Assembly (NCBI GenBank): GCA_009741485.1 | Contig: CM019217.1 | Location: 37,687,757-37,751,756, forward strand | DNA: 64,000 bases | Source of the DNA: Malurus cyaneus samueli | Taxonomy: Eukaryota; Chordata; Aves; Passeriformes; Maluridae | Reading direction: 5' to 3' | Shown here: one piece after another, positions 26,201-36,375 of the stretch | Position numbering within the stretch: position 1 is the stretch's first letter | Layout of the letters: each line of letters starts with the position of its first letter | Program-made: the position numbers and the translations under genes | The notes under the pieces: model-generated | Seen by the model: only the letters and a program-made list of their open reading frames with translations | What the model was told of the DNA's origin: nothing | Database searches by the model: none

Positions 26201-27891
26201 ATGTGCTTTTATCACTCTGACCAGATACAAGTGGATTTTTTTTATTACTTGAAAGCTGTTGGTGACAGGTATTTATTGCTGCAATCATCCACTCTTAACA
26301 TTTAGATTGTAAAAATTGACCCTAGCCTATCAACCATTGAGCACCAATAATTATGTCTGAAGTTGTGAAAGTGAAGTGTGACAGCCATTTCATACCTAGT
26401 GCTAGATCTTATAACCTTCTGAATTGCTTTTATTCTTTATTTTCCATGCACCAGTCAAAAATATTAATATTTTTAGGGAGAAGTGTAAAGTTTGTACATG
26501 ATTGAAAAGACTGACATTCCAAAACACTGTCATTGTAAAAGAGAATGGTCATGCATTAAGTGGATGTTAAGTTGCCAATTCAGAAAAAAATCTTGTTTTT
26601 CATCTATAAATATAACTATAACTTGGATTTTTTTAAAACTAAATACAGTGACAATTCAAAACAAGGTCTTTGCTACCACTACTAAGCAAGAATTAACAAA
26701 CCTTGTATGAATGTCAAAGGTGATACACTAAAGGAAATATTTTTGTCAATTGGAGGAATCTATTACCATGTGATTTTGATCGCAAGAGCCATTATAAATA
26801 TCTCCCACAACTTTTCTGTAATATAAAGCATACATCTCAAGTACAGTTTACAAGGCCTTTTAGAGCCAGAGTGTTTATTAAGCTGTAAAATCTCTGTAAC
26901 TGCTTGTAACTTGTCAATGCTTGTTCATGTTCTACAGCTACCACTCCTGTGGTACATATGTCTCTTTTTTTTTTTTTTTCCCTTGTGTGTGTCTTTGGGC
27001 ACTAGAAAGAAAAAGGGAGATAGTGACTCAGTCATTGATTTGCTGCATTGGCTTGGTCCTGACAGTAAAGTATTCCTTCAGGTAAAATTCCTGGCAGATA
27101 CCTCCCAAGAACTGCCGCAAGATTCTCCATCTGTGGCACCTCTAAAGGCCAGGCAATTATTAACAGCTGTTCTATGGCATGCAGCTCTATGAATAAACTC
27201 CCTTTCCCGAGTTAAATGGTTAAAAACTTATCAGTATAGAAGAATAAAAATAATTCAAGTGTTAACAATGTGCTGTAAATCATTATGCAAAACCCAGACA
27301 CACTTTCAGCTTGTTTGATTTTAAATTATTTTGGACTAATATTGTTTATTTAGAATGACTGACTCATAACGGGAGTTTTCTTAAGAGTTTGAAATTCACT
27401 TTATTTTAATGGATGAAATTATTTACATAACTTGACATGTCCCATAAAGTTCTGTACTGACCTCATCATGTATCTACATCTTGTTCATATTAAAAAAAAT
27501 TTTAATGGCATGGAATGACAGAAATATCCATATGTAAAGGAATATTTGGATTGCCTGTTTATGTGTATCATAAACATAGCACCTCAACATACACCTAAAA
27601 GCCATCTTAGAGACTACTTCTGTTAGCAGAAAAAAACATTCACAGTGTTTCAGCAACAAGGAGCTGATATCTGAAAAATAACGGGTCAGAAATCTAGACA
27701 TGATGTTCATAACTTAGAGCTCAGGAACAGTAATATGTTTTTTTCTTACTAATTCTACAGGAAGATTTTTCAAACTAGAATATCCTACATTTTAGTAGAG
27801 AATCTGCTCCTTCAAATTAGGTAGGCATCATTCTAACAGTCATACATATTTGCCAGGAAATATAATTGTCATATTAATAAAATTAGTCTAG
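23206..27891. other. Unique DNA, no gene recognised
   Basis: The segment 24290-25560 is somewhat less AT-rich and purine-rich on the plus strand, with several overlapping frames of 60-91 codons on both strands. None has a recognisable domain and the frames are not continuous. It could be an old transposon or retrovirus remnant beyond recognition by eye. Four G-runs lie at 23616-23643 and a T15 tract at 26965-26979. Confidence 0.5.
26965..26979. repeat. T15 homopolymer
   Basis: Uninterrupted run of 15 T on the plus strand, followed by CCC. It is a likely site of length polymorphism and sequencing error. Confidence 0.9.
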
Positions 27892-27896
27892 CCACT
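27892..27896. repeat. Target-site duplication, left copy (CCACT)
   Basis: CCACT directly precedes the TGTCATGG start of the LTR and is repeated exactly at 29244-29248, directly after the AACACA end. A 5-bp duplication is typical of ERVL-like elements and of some other avian ERVs; class II (ERVK) elements usually make 6 bp. Confidence 0.85.
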
Positions 27897-28083
27897 TGTC
27901 ATGGTTTAATGCTGGCCCAAAGCCAGGCACCCACAACACCTGCTCATTCGCTCTCTCACCACCACGGGGTAGAGAAGAGTGAAGGGAAAAAAAATTAACA
28001 AAAGGGTTCATGAGTTCATAAGGGTTCATAAGGACAGGGAGGAAACTTGATGGACAAAACATGGCTCATTATTATGAAGTGAA

Positions 28084-28089
28084 TTTATT
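28084..28089 (-). promoter_or_regulatory. LTR poly(A) signal AATAAA
   Basis: Plus-strand TTTATT reads AATAAA on the minus strand. It lies about 190 bp from the minus-strand 3' end of the LTR, the usual place for the retroviral polyadenylation signal at the end of R. It is the main evidence for minus-strand orientation of this LTR. Confidence 0.55.
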
Positions 28090-28611
28090 ATAACAAAGTC
28101 AGAAGAGGAGAATGAGAAATAAAACACAACCCTCAAAGACACCGATCTCTCCCCACTCCCTCCCCCATTCCCACCAACAGTGCAAAGCAGCGGGAACAGG
28201 GTGTGGGGTGGTCAGTTCAGGTGGGGTTGTGTGGTTGTGTCAGTTCAGGTGTGGGGTTGGTCAGTTATCCCGGATGATCTGGGCTGTGAGGGAGAGGAGT
28301 CCTTCCCTTGCGTTGCCCTGGGGTCCCTCCCACGGGAGACAGTTCTCTGTGAACCTCTCCAATGTGGTTCTACTCTCACGAGCAGCGGTCACACTCATCT
28401 GCTGCATTGTGAGCCCCCCACGGGCAGACAGTTCCCAAAACTGCTGCACTGTGGGGTCCCTCTCCCCTGGGTGCAGGCCCAAGGCCAGGCTTTCCATCTC
28501 GGAGCAAGGCCTCCTCTCCATGGCTCTCCTGTCTGGACACAGCCCCTTCTCGGCATCCGCCCCTCCGCTGGGGACCTCCCTCCTCCACGGGCTGCGGGTG
28601 GATCTCTGCAC

Positions 28612-28918
28612 CCTGTGGCCCCATGGGCTGCAGGGACACTGCCCACCATGGTCCCATGGCTGCAGTGGCATGCTCCCCATGGTCACTGGGCTGCAGGGGA
28701 CACTGCTCCACCATGGTACCATGGGCTGCAGGGGACGCCTGTCCACCATGGTCACCATGGGCTGCAGGGGACAGCCTGCCCCGACCATGGCTCAGGGGAC
28801 AGCCTCTCCACCATGGTCACTGGCTGCAGGGGGACAGCCTGTCACCATGGTCACCATGGGCTTAGGGGGACAGCCTGCTCCACCATGGTCACCAGGCTGC
28901 GGGACCTGCTCCACCATG
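28612..28918. repeat. Tandem array of about 35-bp units inside the LTR
   Basis: About nine imperfect copies of a unit built as ACCATGGTCACCATGG, then GCTGCAGGGGACAGCCTG, then CTCC, differing by short deletions (compare 28741-28778 and 28838-28875). Each unit carries CCATGG and CTGCAG palindromes. Some carry the interrupted palindrome CCATGGT-C-ACCATGG (28746-28760, 28845-28859). The array is GC-rich and almost free of stop codons in several frames, which explains the 319- and 268-codon plus-strand frames and the 175-codon minus-strand frame across it. Copy number probably varies between LTR copies and individuals. Confidence 0.85.
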
Positions 28919-29243
28919 TCTCACACGCCTGCAAAGGAATATCCGCTCCGTGCCTGGAGCAGCTCCTCCCCCTCCTTCTCCACTGACCTTGGTGTCTACA
29001 TCCCTCATATATTTCTCAGCCTCCTCACTGACAAAACTACTGGGTCCCCCTTTGTTTTGATTTCTTCTTAAATATGTTTTCACATCTCCATTTGGCCCAG
29101 GTTTGGTCAGTGGCATGTCCATCATCCTCAGAGCCAACAGCAATTGGCTTTGCTGGACATGGTGGAAGCCTCCAGAAGCTTCTCACAGGAGCCATGTTTT
29201 TGGTCCCCAACTTCCAAAAACTGGGCCAAGCAAAACCAACACA

Positions 29244-29248
29244 CCACT
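29244..29248. repeat. Target-site duplication, right copy (CCACT)
   Basis: Exact match to 27892-27896, immediately after the CA end of the LTR. Together the two copies fix both element boundaries. Confidence 0.85.
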
Positions 29249-32200
29249 GATACCAGATATTATCCTCTGAAGACTATGCACAAAGCAGGAAAATTGCACT
29301 GCATTTATCTTTTCATGCACTCACATATTTTCTCATTTAGTCAGAAGACCATTCACTGAAGGTCAAAGTCTCTGTACAATTTAAATGTCATTTAATTATT
29401 AGTGCAGGTTCCAAAATAACCTGAAGTATTCCATGGAAGAAAGCCAAGGATAAAACCTGAGACTTGAGACGTTACATTTTATATTTTTAATAGAAAAAAC
29501 AAGCATAAATATTTTGAAAAAATCTTCCTGGCAATGATTGTGAGGTTTAATCAGACATGGAGAAAAAAAAAAATAGAACTGTTACAACTTTTGAAAAGTT
29601 GTAGTACCCTTATAAACAGCATTATGATATGAGGTATAAATAGGCCAACAGAAGTATGGGAACAAGGAGTAAGTGCTAAGAACAAAGCCATTAAGATAAG
29701 GCTGAATTAATTAATTTGTCAAACCTTACTTAGAAAAGTTGAAAGAAGTTCAACACATGAAGACTAATTGAAGGAATCACAGGGGCATCACAGAGTACTT
29801 CAAGGTGAAGTCAAGCTGGTTTATATATGTTTATACATATAGATAGATAGTCTATACTCTCATGTTGTTTAAGACTCTATAGTCCAAATATTTGAGTGAT
29901 ACTCCCTAAAATACTATATTGTTTGGTTTCATAAAACAGATTATTTTTTTTTTTAAATCTACCATAGGTTAGTTCCTAGGGCAGGAGTTACCTTTTCTTT
30001 CAGAGCCTGACACAGGAGATATCTACTCAATACTAACCCTCGTGGCTGATACAGCAACACCAAAAATATTAGAAAGACCTTTTTTTCATTGCAATTCATG
30101 GGTGAGCATACACTTTAGAAAGAGAAGAACATATGGAATACTATTTAAAAGCTTCAGAGTATTTTTCAGTCCATGCAGTCAAAAGTGCTCCTTTTTGTGC
30201 AAAACACTTCAATATTCTGTAAAGCAAAGCCCAACACCTACATCTCTTAGATGAATATGATCTCCACCAGGCTACAGTTGGGCAAGGAAACAGAATGCTG
30301 GTGTTTGAAGAACTACTTATTTCCTATTTTCATTTAACAGCAAAAATTTTTTAATCCTTTTTCTATAGTGAAAACTGATTCACATAACTGGCATAGACCT
30401 GGAAAGCCTCCTTTCCTAGTATAGCACTCATCAGTACACTTCGTTAAGTTCCAGTTTCTCTCTAATATAATTCTGTACTTGTGGTCTCCCTTTCTTTCTT
30501 TTAACACCATTTTTCAGCAAATTATTGGCATCAGAGAGAGCTCTGTGAAAAGCAGACTAGAAGCATCTGGACAATATGTGTGTATTTCTTAACATTGTTT
30601 TCCATAAAGTAATACAAGAGAGACACAAAGGTTAGTGAAACACACAAAAAACCCCAGAAAATTAAAATAAATTCCTAAGGTTTCCACACAGAAAGAAGCA
30701 AATTTTTGTCTTGAGAAAAAATACTGTTATTCAAAATTCTAATCCCGTGCAGGACCAAGTATCTGACCTAACAATGGTCTTAGCTGGTCATTTTATGCTG
30801 AAAGAAAAGGCAAATTAATATGATGGTTTTCAAGTATACTACTCATCATCCTCAAATACCTTGTCATAAATAAATAAATAAGTTCTAGAACAGCTTTTAA
30901 TAAAATAATTAACGTCTTCTGTCATCACTATCCAGTATGCCAGTCTCAGATCTTTCTGTAGGTTTTGCCTTGGAAGTTTTGGGGATAAATTAATTGCAAA
31001 TAAATTCCCTCCAGTCAAGTAGAAGTCACTTCTATGAAAATCATTCTCTTCTCACTGAAGGAGAGGCTCAGCTGCTCTAGGGCACTTCTGTCTCCCCCAG
31101 CTCAGACTTGGTAGAGTCCTAACTTCAGGGCACATGACAAAGACTTAGCAAGCCACAAGAATGATTAAGCAGGGCAGGGGTCCATCAACTGCTCATCGTC
31201 TGGCATTTTCACCTACAAACCTTGGCAAATTATCTGTTCCACAAGGAAAACCTCCAAAAACTGATTCAGCAGCAATGCCCATCAAAGCATGCACCAGCAA
31301 CACAGCAATATCCAGAGTACCCCTCTACCCCTCACCCATTCTAGTTTATTTTCTTTACTCATTTCCTACAACTTTTGCATTTCACCATTGCTTATACCAA
31401 AAGCTGGGAATTTCGAGAGTCCACAAATATCTGTGGAATAGACAAGTACACAGAGATTTTTCTTGGGTTAAAACCCATCTTTAAATAGTTTTACTTTTCC
31501 AAGGAACAGTTCTATTCTAAATAAGTATATTATGAATATTGATTAATTTTGACATATTGCCTTGATACCAAGTTCCAAGAATAACAATGTGAAAAAATCC
31601 TACAAATACTGCAGGCCTAACTTAGAGGAAACGATAAATCTAGAATGCTCTTCCTTGAGTGTGTGTGGATGGGAGAAGAATATTTGCAATACACGTCTGA
31701 ATTTGGGAGAAAGCTACATATTCATGCACATTATAGTGGCCTTGAGTTTAGCTAATTTCACAACACAGCCTTCTGGGAAGATATCCCCATCACTATCTAT
31801 CAGACCTGGAGATAAGCAATGTCTGCTCCAGGAAAGGGTTGAACCAATTGGTATTTTGGTGGGAACAAGAGCAAGCATCTTTGTTTTAAAGTATCTATTT
31901 TTTTTTACTAGTCCTAATGCTCTTTATTCTCACTCTAATGATTCCCACCACTTTCATCTCATTTGATATTTTGAGGCTCCTCAGATTTTTTTACTGTAAT
32001 AGTCCTATACATAGTACTTCTTATATGGAGATTCTCTATTTTACCCTATAATTTTGCAGAAAATACCTTGGAATTTTAGTACCAACCAATAGTTTGCTTG
32101 TGGTACAATATATACTTACACTTGAGTTTTAAAGCCAATTTTTCTCAACAAAATGAGTGGTGATGATGTGAAAGGAGAGGTGAAAGTACTACATGTAATT

Positions 32201-35200
32201 TTGTTTCAACTTTGTTTACATTTTGTTTAAATCCATGAACTCTACTAACATTTAATAGATGTTAATAAGGAAGTAGTGAAACTGAAATATTGAAGTAAAG
32301 ACAAAACTGAAAGGATAATGAGAACAAAAAGAAATTAAGTTACACTAACAGAAAAGGGAGGTGGGGGAAAGACCCTCACCTTACCATAAAGAATTTGGAG
32401 TACTTGAAAAGTTTGTCTGTTTTCAGGAGATGTGTCTAACTCAAATGGATGCATGGGGATCTAAATTACCCACATCTATATGCACCATACAGGAAAAGAC
32501 TGAATAAGTGTATTGTAAAAATGGGAATAATCTGCCCTAAGGGCTATACAAACTACTAGAGGATGAAGAATTTGCTACAGTCTAATCAGTGTGGATTTCA
32601 CTGCTGTAGTAAAAATGAGCAAGATAAAAAGAAAGGCAATGTTGTAGCCTGTGCTAATCATAGAAATATAAAGGCTATGAATAAATAATAAAGGGGAAAA
32701 TGAGAAATGAAATATAGAAGGAACATGTTAATGGTGAAATGAAAAACGTCCCTCAGAATGAAGAAGGGAATCTTTGTAGCTGAAAATAATATTAACGTAG
32801 CCATGTTGGGCATCTATTTCATTTAGAAAAGTTTAGAGCTCGTGATTGATTTCATCCTGCACTTGAGGTTCCAGTGCAGAAGTGCATGAGCCAAACTTCC
32901 CCTCTAGGCTCTGAACAGCACACTGTGCACTCATGCTGCATCCTGAATGTTCCCTCCTACTATGACAGCCAAGAGAAGTTTGACCTTTCTCATTCTTAAA
33001 GTAACAAGCTTATAATAGGGATGAAACAGTATAACTTTAATAGAAAAAGTTAAAAAAAAAATCAATGAAAGGAATTAAATGATGCATTTACCTGTGACAG
33101 AGGAGGACTAAATTCAACAGAAATTTCCTCAAAAACTACTGTACATAGTTTACATTCCCATTTCAATTGCATGAATATTTTGAGCTCTGAGCAAATTTCT
33201 CTTTATTTTCCCTTACAAGTTTATTAACGACACTCCTGCCCACTGAACTTTGTTAAGCTTACTTTAAATGGTTTCTTATTTCAGGTAGACATTTCTGCCA
33301 CTCAGACTACTATCTGTATTAATACACAGAATCTTCTAAGTCCTGCTTTATCTCAGCTGCAAAACGGTCTCATTCTTTTCCTCAATTGCGGCTAATTTCA
33401 AACTAAAAATGTCATTTTGTGACACTTAATTTCTGACTTCATTAGAAAATCTTCAGTGAGAAAATGATAGTGAAAAGGAAACTGAAATATGTATCAGTAT
33501 AATGTGGTCATGAGAAGTGAAGAGAGTATAAAAAAGAAAGAAAACAATCAAAACTGTCCATAGCTGTAAAGATGTCTATGTAAAAAGGATTTAGTATATG
33601 AATTTTTAAAGGAAGGAAGGAAGGAGCTAGCTGAACAGAAAATTATCTGTGGTGTGACAAGCAAAATCATGAATCATAGAAAGAAATCTGGTGTCAGAAA
33701 ACTATTAAAAAAAAGAAATCCAGTATTCATTGTAATAGAACAGAAGAACCGAAAATGTCCTTCAATGCTTTCAAAGAATAATAATGCTGCACTGCAGACT
33801 CATTTCATATCAATAATGAAGTCTGAGTTCCCAAAGAAACAAGCATTTGTTATATAGAGGGATTATAGCAGAGAAAGCCACTTGCTGAATAAACTAGGAG
33901 TTTACCATGAATCTACAACACAAAAAAGATAACAAACATGCTCTACATATTCATGAAATAGTATCTATAGGATTGCCCCAAGATAATACATGAGCAAATT
34001 TGCAAATTCATCCCAGAAACTGTTTATGAAGAAGTAATAGCTGCTTTGTAGGGTGTTTATACTTCAAAAGTAGCAGGAAAAAGAGCTAAATCTCATATTT
34101 GCAAAGAAGTTTTTCCAGGCTATTAATAAGACATTAGCTCCAGTGAAGAACTTAAAAACATCAATGAGCATTACATTCTGCTTCCTTGCCTTGTTAAGGG
34201 ACAGGAATATGTAACACAGAAATTGGAGGATACTTAACATTAGCAACATTAATTATTGCATCAGCCAATTTGTCATCTTAGGGTTTCAGAATAATTTACA
34301 AACATGCATTTAGATATGCAATACCCCTCTGAAGTAACTGCTGTTAGTATTTACTATTATGAATGGACGATTCATGGAAGACAGCTGACACTTCCAAAAC
34401 AGAGCAGTCAGACAGCTTCATTAGTAAAAGATACAATAGTTCTCCAACTAAACAGGGATGATTAAACTTCCTTTTTTGCTAACATAGTAATCATCTTGAT
34501 ATGCTAAATGTAATGAACCATTCAGTTAGTCAATATAGCCACAAGCAAGAGATTCAGATCAAAAATTCTGAGTGAGAAAAGTATTTATGAGGGTTGAAGA
34601 GAAACCTCTCTAGACTGCAATCAGTGCAAGACTGTATTAGAAACCAAATTTAGGTAAAACTAAAAGTAAAATAATTATGAGTTAATGGGATTCTCGTGTG
34701 TAAAAAGGCAAATCAGATGGAGCACCAGGACAACTAAGCACCTCTATTAAAATACTGAGAATACGTCCAATACCACTGTTAGTCACTGCTCTTTCTTCTT
34801 TTCCCACCTGCACGCTATTTTCCTCACCCACTCCAGCTTCCCCACCATCAGCCTGTGGCAATGCCTGGTAAATCAGACAGTGAAAATAATCCAGAGTTAT
34901 TTTTTAGTAAAACATAAAACTTCATATGATCCAAACATAAAAGAAGAGGGATGGGAGTTGACGTGGCTGCTCTTCAGTCGGGCCAGCTCTTTCGCCCAGC
35001 TCATTGTTCAGGCTCACCAATACCCTCACCCAGGCAATGCATGCAGAAGTGAGAAACATGATCAGACAGAACCACATCAACGATCTCACTGTCACCTGTC
35101 ACCCATCCCTCTCCTCCCACCCCCAAAGCCTGCTGGCCTTTTGTTATATTCATTGTGAAAAACTAAAATCACAGTCAACTCCATTTGGGCAGTTCTGGCA

Positions 35201-35398
35201 GCACAAAGAAATCTGAATTGGCCACATCTTCATCCTTGGGCAAACCCTGAAGTGCATCCATGCCACTTTGAGGCCACAACACCACCAATCCTAAGTGGGG
35301 CACACAAACTGTACAAGTTCATGTCTGGGTACAGCGGCGCTGCTCTGACTGACCTGCCTAACTCAATTCTTAACACAACTGTTCGTTTTACACCTCAC
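29249..35398. other. AT-rich unique DNA, no gene recognised
   Basis: No transposon or gene was recognised. The longest frames (107 and 134 codons at 31161-31484 and 31562-31966, plus strand) have no domain, no homology I can name and no matching splice sites. Small simple repeats occur: a GATA-type patch near 29838-29850, TAAA units near 30869-30883, and four GGAA units near 33610-33626. Confidence 0.55.
33610..33626 (+). repeat. Short GGAA microsatellite
   Basis: About four consecutive GGAA units followed by GGAGCTAG. GGAA repeats can act as clustered ETS-factor sites, but this run is short and no promoter is seen nearby. Confidence 0.6.
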
Positions 35399-35447
35399 CT
35401 TGCTGTGAGATTTGAGCTCTTTATGTGCAGGTCAAATCTCTGAACCT
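35399..35447 (-). other. Candidate small exon on the minus strand
   Basis: Seen on the minus strand: a long pyrimidine tract ending TTGCTGTTCTGTATAG with its AG at plus 35449-35448, and a strong donor GCAAG|GTGAGG with its GT at plus 35398-35397. The 49 bp between them are open in one frame: two bases, then VQRFDLHIKSSNLTA, then two bases. This is too short to judge coding potential. Its leading and trailing phases do not join directly to the candidate at 15574-15814, which also starts with two bases, so at least one more exon would be needed if they belonged to one gene. Chance is quite possible. Confidence 0.2.
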
Positions 35448-35449
35448 CT

Positions 35450-36055
35450 ATACAGAACAGCAAGGAAGAAAAAAACTCTTTTGCAATGTATACCACACAT
35501 CAGTCATCACTGAGCATCCTAAAATCCCCTTTTTTCCCCTTAGAAAGTACCTTGAGGCTAAAAAACCACAAGGATGAATTCATACATGGGGAAAAAGAAC
35601 TGCTAGGAACTTTTCAGACAGAAACACCTGCTTAAGACTAACTGTGTAAGACGTGTACAAGGTCCCTGAAATTAAAAAAATAAAATAAATAAAATAAAAA
35701 TAAAACGTATCTACATTCTGAAATATCTAATCACTTAAAAATTTGATCCTACAGATTCCTTAACTGAACTCTGTGGCCAAGATAGTTTTACAAAGTATTA
35801 CAGATATGGAACTACAAACTTATTTCCATTTGTTAGCACAACTATAAGCATGATCCACTGTGTTATACTGGAGAATAAGAGAATCAGCAAAATCAGATTA
35901 TTTTGACTAGTTCATAAAATTGATATAAAGTAATACTGCTATCTACACACACAGCTCTACAATAAATACAGCTTCTCTTAGGAACAGAACTTCTGAAACA
36001 GATAATCTGCAATTAAATCAAATTGTGTCTGATTATTTTTTTTATTATTGCAAAT
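35450..36055. other. AT-rich unique DNA, no gene recognised
   Basis: Apart from the (TAAA)n tract at 35673-35705 nothing was recognised. The sequence leads directly into the CR1 fragment at 36056. Confidence 0.55.
35673..35705. repeat. (TAAA)n-type A-rich simple repeat
   Basis: A-runs of 4 to 7 separated by single T (TAAAATAAATAAAATAAAAA pattern). A degraded tetra- or pentanucleotide repeat. Confidence 0.75.
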
Positions 36056-36375
36056 AGTTACACAGGCTGTAAGGGATCATGGAGTCCAACTCATGGCCCT
36101 GCACGGAACATCTCCAAGAATGACACCATGTGCCGGAGAGCATTGTCCATACACCTCTTGAACTCTGTCAGGCTCAGTGCTGTGACCGCTGCCCTGGGGA
36201 GCCTGTTCCAGTGCCCAAACACACTCTGGGTGAAGAACCTTTTTCTAATATTTCAGCCTAAACCTCCTATGACACAACTTCATGCAATTCCCTCAGGTCC
36301 TGTCACTGGTCACTACGGAGAAGAGATCAGCATCTGCACCTCCTCTTCATTCAGACAGATGCATAAGAAGCTCTA
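36056..36375 (-). mobile_element. CR1 LINE 3' fragment
   Basis: The plus strand reads as the reverse complement of an avian CR1 3' region: GGAGTCCAACTCATGGCCCT, then CTTGAACTCTGTCAGGCT, then GGGGAGCCTGTTCCAGTG, then GGGTGAAGAACCTTTTTCTA, in the order found in CR1. About 320 bp remain, covering the 3' untranslated part and the end of ORF2. It belongs to a different CR1 subfamily from the copies at 40.8 and 42.8 kb, because its tail uses the GTCCAACTC form. It is 5'-truncated near 36375. A 117-codon plus-strand frame over it is antisense to the element and not a gene. Confidence 0.92.

Larger units (their letters stand above)
27897..29243 (-). mobile_element. Solo LTR of an endogenous retrovirus (ERVL-like), 1,347 bp
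   Basis: Seen: the element begins TGTCATGGTTT and ends CCAACACA (TG..CA termini), and is bracketed by the perfect 5-bp duplication CCACT. The termini resemble a common avian LTR family that starts TGTGCTGGTTTTGGC and ends TTAAACCATGACA when read from the minus strand. AATAAA on the minus strand at 28089-28084, about 190 bp from the minus-strand 3' end, fits a poly(A) signal near the R/U5 boundary, so the transcriptional strand is minus. There is no gag, pol or env sequence and no second LTR, so this is a solo LTR left by recombination between the two LTRs of a provirus. Its length comes partly from a GC-rich tandem array at 28612-28918. Several long frames on both strands cover that array and are not genes. 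The exact duplication and intact termini point to moderate age. Confidence 0.9.

Noticed and set aside
28612..28918. Regular repeats that might suggest a CRISPR array
   Set aside because: Units are adjacent without unique spacers, and the sequence is vertebrate LTR DNA.
31161..31484. 107-codon plus-strand frame
   Set aside because: No domain or homology I can name; not continued by matching splice sites.
31562..31966. 134-codon plus-strand frame
   Set aside because: No recognisable domain, no splice or promoter support, composition typical of chance frames.
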